Shown here: piece after piece, positions 58,044 to 64,000 of the stretch
How the letters are laid out: the number at the start of each line of letters is the position of its first letter
Position numbering within the stretch: position 1 is the stretch's first letter
Assembly (NCBI GenBank): GCA_903935095.1
Contig: CAIZQH010000021.1
Location: 1 to 64,000, forward strand
Length of the DNA: 64,000 bases
Direction: 5' to 3'
DNA from: an uncultured Flavobacteriales bacterium
GTDB lineage: Bacteria > Bacteroidota > Bacteroidia > Flavobacteriales_D > Crocinitomicaceae
Translations under genes and position numbers: made by a program
The notes under the pieces: generated by a model
What the model saw: the letters and a program-made list of their open reading frames with translations, nothing else
The model's database searches: none
What the model was told of the DNA's origin: nothing

Positions 58044-61000
58044 ATGGCTTTCAAAAGAGAAATACCAAAAAAACAAAGTAGCTTCAATAAAATCACGATT
58101 TCATTGGCTTCTCCAGAAATTATCTTGGAGAACTCAAGTGGTGAAGTATTAAAACCTGAAACAATCAACTACCGTACGTACAAACCAGAACGTGACGGAT
58201 TGTTCTGTGAGCGGATTTTTGGTCCGGTTAAAGACTACGAATGTCACTGTGGTAAATACAAACGTATTCGTTATAAAGGAATCGTGTGTGACCGTTGTGG
58301 AGTAGAGGTTACGGAGAAAAAAGTACGTAGAGAGCGTATGGGACACATCTCTTTGGTGGTTCCAGTTGCGCATATTTGGTACTTCCGTTCTTTACCGAAT
58401 AAAATTGGATACCTATTAGGTTTACCAACGAAAAAGTTGGATCAAATTATCTATTACGAGCGTTATGCAGTAATTAACCCAGGTGCGGCTCTCACATTAG
58501 AAAATGTGGTATTGAAAAAATTCGACTTCCTAACAGAAGAAGAATATTTGGATATCCTTGATGCCTTACCGAAAGAAAATCAATATTTGGATGATTCCGA
58601 TCCGAACAAGTTTGTTGCGAAAATGGGTGCGGAAGCATTGTATGATTTATTGAAAGGCCTTAACCTGGAAGAATTATCATACACATTGCGTGACCAAGCG
58701 GAGAATGAAACTTCTGTTCAACGTAAAAATGAAGCGTTAAAACGTCTTCAGGTTGTTGAAGCAATGAAGGATTCTCAAACACGCATCGACAATCGTCCTG
58801 AATGGATGATTGTGAAAGTTGTACCGGTTATTCCACCTGAATTGCGTCCGTTAGTTCCACTTGATGGTGGTCGTTTCGCAACGTCAGATTTAAATGACTT
58901 GTACCGCCGTGTAATTATTCGTAATAATCGTTTGAAAAGATTGATCGAAATCAAAGCTCCTGAAGTAATCTTACGTAATGAAAAACGTATGTTGCAAGAG
59001 TCTGTTGATTCCTTGTTCGATAACTCAAGAAAATCAAGTGCGGTTAAAACGGAATCAAATCGTGCCTTGAAATCCCTTTCTGATTCATTGAAAGGTAAAC
59101 AAGGACGTTTCCGTCAAAACTTACTTGGAAAACGTGTGGATTATTCAGCACGTTCAGTCATTGTTGTTGGACCAGATTTGAAATTACACGAATGTGGATT
59201 GCCAAAAGATATGGCAGCAGAACTTTACAAACCGTTTATCATTCGTAAGATGATCGAACGTGGTATCGTGAAAACGGTTAAATCTGCAAAGAAAATCGTT
59301 GACCGCAAAGAGCCTGTTGTTTGGGATATCTTAGAAAATGTATTAAAAGGTCACCCAGTTCTATTGAACCGTGCCCCAACACTTCACCGTTTAGGTATTC
59401 AAGCATTCCAACCGAAATTAATTGAAGGAAAAGCGATTCGTCTTCACCCGTTGGTAACAACGGCCTTCAATGCCGATTTCGATGGTGACCAGATGGCGGT
59501 TCACTTACCTTTGGGTAATGCTGCAATTTTGGAAGCTCAAATGTTGATGTTAGCATCACATAACATCTTGAATCCAGCGAATGGAGCTCCTATTGCCGTT
59601 CCTTCTCAGGATATGGTCTTGGGTCTTTACTATATCACAAAAGGAAAACTTTCCGTGGAAGGTGATATCGTGAAAGGTCAAGATGGCATTTTCTACTCTC
59701 CGAAAGAGGTAATCATTGCTTACAATGAGAAAAAACTGGACTTGCATGCGCGAATCAAAGTGAAATCTTATGATTTAGGTAAAAGTGGTGAGCCGGAACT
59801 AATGCTGATTGAAACAACTTGTGGACGTGTGATGTTCAACGAGAATGTTCCAAGAGAAGTTGGATACATCAATGATGTATTGACTAAAAAAGCATTGCGT
59901 GATATTATCGGTGAGGTATTGAAAATATGTGGTACATCGCGTACTGCTCAATTCTTGGATGATATCAAAGGTCTTGGTTACGAAATGGCCTTCAGAGGTG
60001 GATTGTCGTTTAACTTAGACGATATCATTATCCCGAAAGAAAAAGAAGTTTTAGTTGGTAAAGCTGAAAATGAAGTGAAAGAAGTCATGATGAATTACAA
60101 CATGGGTCTTATCACCAATAATGAGCGTTACAACCAAATCATTGATATTTGGACACATACAAACTCACGTTTGACTGCTACATTAATGGATCAATTGAAA
60201 ACGGACCGTCAAGGATTCAACTCAATTTACATGATGTACGATTCAGGAGCACGTGGTTCGAAAGAACAGATTCGTCAGCTTTCTGGTATGCGTGGATTGA
60301 TGGCGAAACCACAGAAATCTGGTGCGTCCGTTCAAGAAATCATCGAGAATCCGATTTTATCCAACTTTAAAGAAGGATTATCCATTCTTGAGTACTTTAT
60401 CTCCACTCACGGTGCACGTAAAGGTTTGGCCGATACAGCACTTAAAACAGCCGATGCAGGTTACCTGACTCGTCGTTTGGTGGATGTTGCTCAAGATGTG
60501 GTGATCAATTCAAATGATTGTGGAACTCTTCGTGGAATTGTTGCTACAGCATTGAAGAAAAATGATGAAGTTGTTGAGCCATTGTACGATCGTATCCTTG
60601 GACGTACATCTGTTCATGATGTTTACTTACCAGATACGGATGAATTAATCATTGCTGCTGGAGATTTAATTTCTGAGGATATCGCTAACACGATTTCTAA
60701 AGCTGGAATTGAGGAAGTGGAAATCCGTTCAGTATTGACGTGTGAAATGCGTCGTGGTGTTTGTTCTAAATGTTATGGACGTAACCTTGCAAATCACCGC
60801 CTAGCTCAAAGAGGAGATGCTGTTGGTGTTGTAGCTGCTCAATCAATTGGTGAGCCAGGTACACAGTTGACGCTTCGTACATTCCACGTTGGGGGTACAG
60901 CATCGAATATCGCCGATATTTCTGACTTGAAAGCGAAAGCAAATGGTAAATTAGAAATCGATGAGTTAAGAACAATCGAACGTAAAAATGCGGATGGTAC

Positions 61001-62333
61001 CATTCAAATCATCGTTGTTGGACGTTCAGCAGAACTGAAAATTACGGACGAGAAAACAGGAATTACCGTCATGACGGCAAACGTTCCTTATGGTTCTGAA
61101 TTAATGGTTGCTGGTGAAACAAAAATCAAGAAAGGTGATGTCATTTGTAAATGGGATCCATACAATGCGGTAATCATTTCTGAGGTTTCAGGAAAGGTTG
61201 TTTTTGATGGCATCATTGAAAACATTACGTACCGCGAGGAAGTCGATGAGCAAACAGGATTTACTGAAAAAGTAATCATCGAATCTCGTGATAAAAAGAA
61301 AAGTCCAGCGGTTCATATTATTGATCCAAAAACGAAGGAAGTTTTAAGAGAATACTCTATTCCAGTTAACGCGCATATCTCTGTTACAGAGGGCGACAAA
61401 ATTGAAGCAGGTGTGATCATGGTTAAAATTCCTCGTTTGGCTGGTAAAACCGGAGATATCACCGGAGGTCTTCCACGTGTAACTGAGTTATTCGAGGCAA
61501 GAAATCCTTCAAATCCAGCAGTTGTCTCTGAAATCGACGGAACGGCAGCATTTGGAAATGTGAAACGTGGTAACCGTGAAATCATCATTACATCGAAATT
61601 GGGTGAGGTAAGAAAATACTTAGTTCCACTTTCTAAACACATTCTTGTACAACAAAATGATTTCGTTCGTGCTGGCCAACCATTATCTGATGGAGCAATC
61701 ACGCCAAACGATATCTTGAACATTGAAGGACCTACGAAAGTACAAGAGTACATCGTAAATGAAATTCAAGAGGTTTACCGTTTACAAGGGGTGAAAATTA
61801 ATGACAAACACTTTGAAGTCATTGTACGTCAAATGATGTTGAAAGCACAAATCATCGAATCTGGTGATACACGCTTCTTGGAAGGACAATCCATTCATAA
61901 AGCAGATATCATGGAAGCAAATGATGCTCTTTACGGAATGATGTTCGTGAAAGAATCTGGTGATTCAGCGGAATTGAAAAAAGGACAATTAGTTTCCGTT
62001 CGTCGTTTAAGAGATGAGAACTCGAAATTGAAACGTGAGGATAAAACATTAGTGGAAGCGAGAGAGGCTATGCCAGCAACGTCTACACCATTGTTACAAG
62101 GTATCACACGTGCGTCACTTCAAACGCAATCGTTTATTTCGGCTGCTTCCTTCCAGGAAACAACGAAAGTATTAAACGAAGCAGCAATTTCAGGTAAAGA
62201 AGACCATTTGTTAGGATTGAAAGAAAACGTTATCGTTGGACACTTAATCCCAGCTGGTACAGGTGTACGTGAATACCAATCAATGATTGTTGGTTCACAA
62301 GAAGCTTACGATGAAATGCTACAAGACGCTTAA
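58044..62333 (+). CDS. rpoC: DNA-directed RNA polymerase subunit beta'
   Basis: [23 protein letters not shown] zinc site; [15 protein letters not shown] catalytic motif. Confidence 0.99.
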   Translation: MAFKREIPKKQSSFNKITISLASPEIILENSSGEVLKPETINYRTYKPERDGLFCERIFGPVKDYECHCGKYKRIRYKGIVCDRCGVEVTEKKVRRERMGHISLVVPVAHIWYFRSLPNKIGYLLGLPTKKLDQIIYYERYAVINPGAALTLENVVLKKFDFLTEEEYLDILDALPKENQYLDDSDPNKFVAKMGAEALYDLLKGLNLEELSYTLRDQAENETSVQRKNEALKRLQVVEAMKDSQTRIDNRPEWMIVKVVPVIPPELRPLVPLDGGRFATSDLNDLYRRVIIRNNRLKRLIEIKAPEVILRNEKRMLQESVDSLFDNSRKSSAVKTESNRALKSLSDSLKGKQGRFRQNLLGKRVDYSARSVIVVGPDLKLHECGLPKDMAAELYKPFIIRKMIERGIVKTVKSAKKIVDRKEPVVWDILENVLKGHPVLLNRAPTLHRLGIQAFQPKLIEGKAIRLHPLVTTAFNADFDGDQMAVHLPLGNAAILEAQMLMLASHNILNPANGAPIAVPSQDMVLGLYYITKGKLSVEGDIVKGQDGIFYSPKEVIIAYNEKKLDLHARIKVKSYDLGKSGEPELMLIETTCGRVMFNENVPREVGYINDVLTKKALRDIIGEVLKICGTSRTAQFLDDIKGLGYEMAFRGGLSFNLDDIIIPKEKEVLVGKAENEVKEVMMNYNMGLITNNERYNQIIDIWTHTNSRLTATLMDQLKTDRQGFNSIYMMYDSGARGSKEQIRQLSGMRGLMAKPQKSGASVQEIIENPILSNFKEGLSILEYFISTHGARKGLADTALKTADAGYLTRRLVDVAQDVVINSNDCGTLRGIVATALKKNDEVVEPLYDRILGRTSVHDVYLPDTDELIIAAGDLISEDIANTISKAGIEEVEIRSVLTCEMRRGVCSKCYGRNLANHRLAQRGDAVGVVAAQSIGEPGTQLTLRTFHVGGTASNIADISDLKAKANGKLEIDELRTIERKNADGTIQIIVVGRSAELKITDEKTGITVMTANVPYGSELMVAGETKIKKGDVICKWDPYNAVIISEVSGKVVFDGIIENITYREEVDEQTGFTEKVIIESRDKKKSPAVHIIDPKTKEVLREYSIPVNAHISVTEGDKIEAGVIMVKIPRLAGKTGDITGGLPRVTELFEARNPSNPAVVSEIDGTAAFGNVKRGNREIIITSKLGEVRKYLVPLSKHILVQQNDFVRAGQPLSDGAITPNDILNIEGPTKVQEYIVNEIQEVYRLQGVKINDKHFEVIVRQMMLKAQIIESGDTRFLEGQSIHKADIMEANDALYGMMFVKESGDSAELKKGQLVSVRRLRDENSKLKREDKTLVEAREAMPATSTPLLQGITRASLQTQSFISAASFQETTKVLNEAAISGKEDHLLGLKENVIVGHLIPAGTGVREYQSMIVGSQEAYDEMLQDA

Positions 62334-62355
62334 TCGAAAGAAAAAATAAAAGGAG

Positions 62356-62385
62356 AAGGATGATCGAAAGGTCATCCTTTTTTTT
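62356..62385 (+). terminator. Terminator after rpoC
   Basis: AAGGATGA-TCGAAAGG-TCATCCTT followed by a T-tract; overlaps the recG stop codon. Confidence 0.88.
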
Positions 62386-64000
62386 ATGCGATTCGTCCCC
62401 AGTTTGGACGTGATTTCAATACTTGCTGCATGCGCTGATTCAAGCGCTGATTCTCTGGTAACAAAAGATCTGGATCCTTCTCTAGAATCTCTCTGGCCTT
62501 TTCTCGCGCCAAACTGACGATTTGACCATCCCTCGCTAAATCGGCCAATTTTAAATTCAATACTCCACTTTGTTGCGTACCCATTAAATCTCCTGGTCCA
62601 CGCAATTGTAAATCGACTTCGGAAATTTCAAAACCATCATTTGTCATCGCCATCGTATCCATTCGTTTCATGGATTCTTTGGATAATTTATCGCCGGTCA
62701 TCAAAATACAATAGGATTTTTCTGCTCCTCTTCCAACGCGTCCGCGCAATTGATGTAATTGTGAGAGTCCAAAACGCTCTGCACTCTCAATCACCATCAC
62801 TGAAGCATTCGGTACATTTACACCTACTTCAATCACCGTCGTTGCCACCATGATTTGCGTTTCCCCCTTGACAAATCGTTGCATCTCCGCATCCTTCTCC
62901 GCTGGCTTTAATTTTCCATGTACCATACTCACTTGGTACTGCGGAGAAGGAAAAGCATCGGTTATTAAGTCATAACCCTCTTGTAGGTTTTTGAAATCTA
63001 ATTTTTCTGATTCTTGAATTAGTGGATATACAATGTAAATCTGTCTTCCAAAGGAAATTTGTTCTTTGATGAACTGGAGCAATTTTGGACGATGGTTCTC
63101 TCTTCGATGAATCGTTTGAATGGGCTTTCTTCCTGGAGGAAGTTCATCAATAATGGAAACATCTAAGTCACCGTAAAAGGTCATGGCCAAAGTACGTGGA
63201 ATAGGTGTTGCTGTCATGATTAATACATGCGGTGGTACAGCGTTTTTTTTCCACATTTTAGATCGTTGGGCTACACCAAAGCGGTGTTGCTCGTCGATGA
63301 CAACGATTCCTAAATTGGCAAACTGAACAACGTCTTCCAACAAGGCATGTGTTCCAATTAACAGATGAATGGACCCATTTTGTAGTCCTTCGTGGATTTC
63401 TGCTCTTCTCGCTTTTTTCGTTGACCCCGTTAATAAAGCAATTTCGATGGGTAGACCATTGACTAATTCTCGAAGGGATTCGTAATGCTGAAAAGCGAGG
63501 ATTTCTGTTGGGGCCATCAGCGCTCCTTGAAAACCGTTATCGATTCCCATGAGTAAGGTTAATAAAGCAACGAGTGTTTTCCCACTTCCCACATCCCCCT
63601 GCAGGAGTCGATTCATATGTTCTCCATGCAGAAAGTCTTTGCGGATTTCTTTGAGTACTCTTTTTTGTGCATTCGTTAATTCAAAAGGAAGGTGTTTTGT
63701 GTAAAAAGTATGGAAGAGGTTTCCTAATTCTGAGAAAACAAATCCTTTCATTTTTTTTGAGCGAATTTCTTTTCGAAGCAGCAATTCTAGTTGTAAAAAG
63801 AATAACTCCTCAAATTTTAGTCGGTAGCGAGCTTGTTTAAATTCGACTTCATTTTTTGGCGCATGAATAGAAAAATAGGATTGTTCTTTGGAAATCAGGT
63901 GAAGTTCTTCGGTTAGGTAATTCGGCAGTACTTCTGGGATATGATTTCTGATTTGAGGAAGAAGTCCTTGAATAATTTTCCCGATTCCTTTCGCATTTAA
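62384..64000 (-). CDS. recG: ATP-dependent DNA helicase RecG (N-terminus beyond window)
   Basis: LLQGDVGSGKTLVALL, DEQHRFGVAQR, TATPIPRT, QLHQLRGRVGRG; frame remains open upstream of the listed start (RYRLKFEELFFLQLELLLRKE). Confidence 0.97.
   Translation of the reverse strand, partial: LNAKGIGKIIQGLLPQIRNHIPEVLPNYLTEELHLISKEQSYFSIHAPKNEVEFKQARYRLKFEELFFLQLELLLRKEIRSKKMKGFVFSELGNLFHTFYTKHLPFELTNAQKRVLKEIRKDFLHGEHMNRLLQGDVGSGKTLVALLTLLMGIDNGFQGALMAPTEILAFQHYESLRELVNGLPIEIALLTGSTKKARRAEIHEGLQNGSIHLLIGTHALLEDVVQFANLGIVVIDEQHRFGVAQRSKMWKKNAVPPHVLIMTATPIPRTLAMTFYGDLDVSIIDELPPGRKPIQTIHRRENHRPKLLQFIKEQISFGRQIYIVYPLIQESEKLDFKNLQEGYDLITDAFPSPQYQVSMVHGKLKPAEKDAEMQRFVKGETQIMVATTVIEVGVNVPNASVMVIESAERFGLSQLHQLRGRVGRGAEKSYCILMTGDKLSKESMKRMDTMAMTNDGFEISEVDLQLRGPGDLMGTQQSGVLNLKLADLARDGQIVSLAREKAREILEKDPDLLLPENQRLNQRMQQVLKSRPNWGRIA

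Noticed and set aside
54658-62000. Many 60-112 aa antisense or alternative-frame ORFs within rpoB, rpoC, tuf and ribosomal protein genes
   Set aside because: Shadow ORFs from codon bias in strongly coding genes; no independent support.

Overview
This 64 kb window is from a Bacteroidota chromosome, most likely Flavobacteriales. It carries the gliding motility/T9SS genes gldL-M-N, T9SS-type C-terminal domains and TAnnTTTG promoter motifs. Coding density is high and most of it is housekeeping. Left to right: the gldL 3' end, gldM, gldN; kbl; a SulP transporter with a beta-carbonic anhydrase; a cluster of glycan acylation/deacylation-like enzymes; glycosyltransferases; three large secreted T9SS-like proteins (SBBP/PKD-like giant, M14 carboxypeptidase, lectin with repeats); aroC; an ABC-F ATPase; a NatAB-like ABC exporter; rlmN; dnaN; an arsenic operon (arsR, DUF6428-like, arsC-like, ACR3-like); an RluA-like synthase; a fused ResB/CcsA cytochrome c biogenesis protein; and the tRNA(Thr,Tyr,Gly,Thr)-tuf-tRNA(Trp)-secE-nusG-rplKAJL-rpoBC block followed by recG (truncated by the window edge). 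I saw no CRISPR array, transposase, integrase, prophage or rRNA. I did not find a convincing novel multi-gene defence-type system. The least ordinary items are: a partial tandem duplicate of tRNA-Arg carrying an inserted hairpin, an Ntn-hydrolase-like protein fused to a multi-TM domain with its candidate catalytic Cys at the signal/lipobox junction, an arsenic operon whose regulator and DUF6428-like protein both end in Cys-rich tails, an exact 153-bp-period repeat array in a secreted lectin, and an acyltransferase/esterase cluster. Family calls come from motif recognition by eye; no database search was run.
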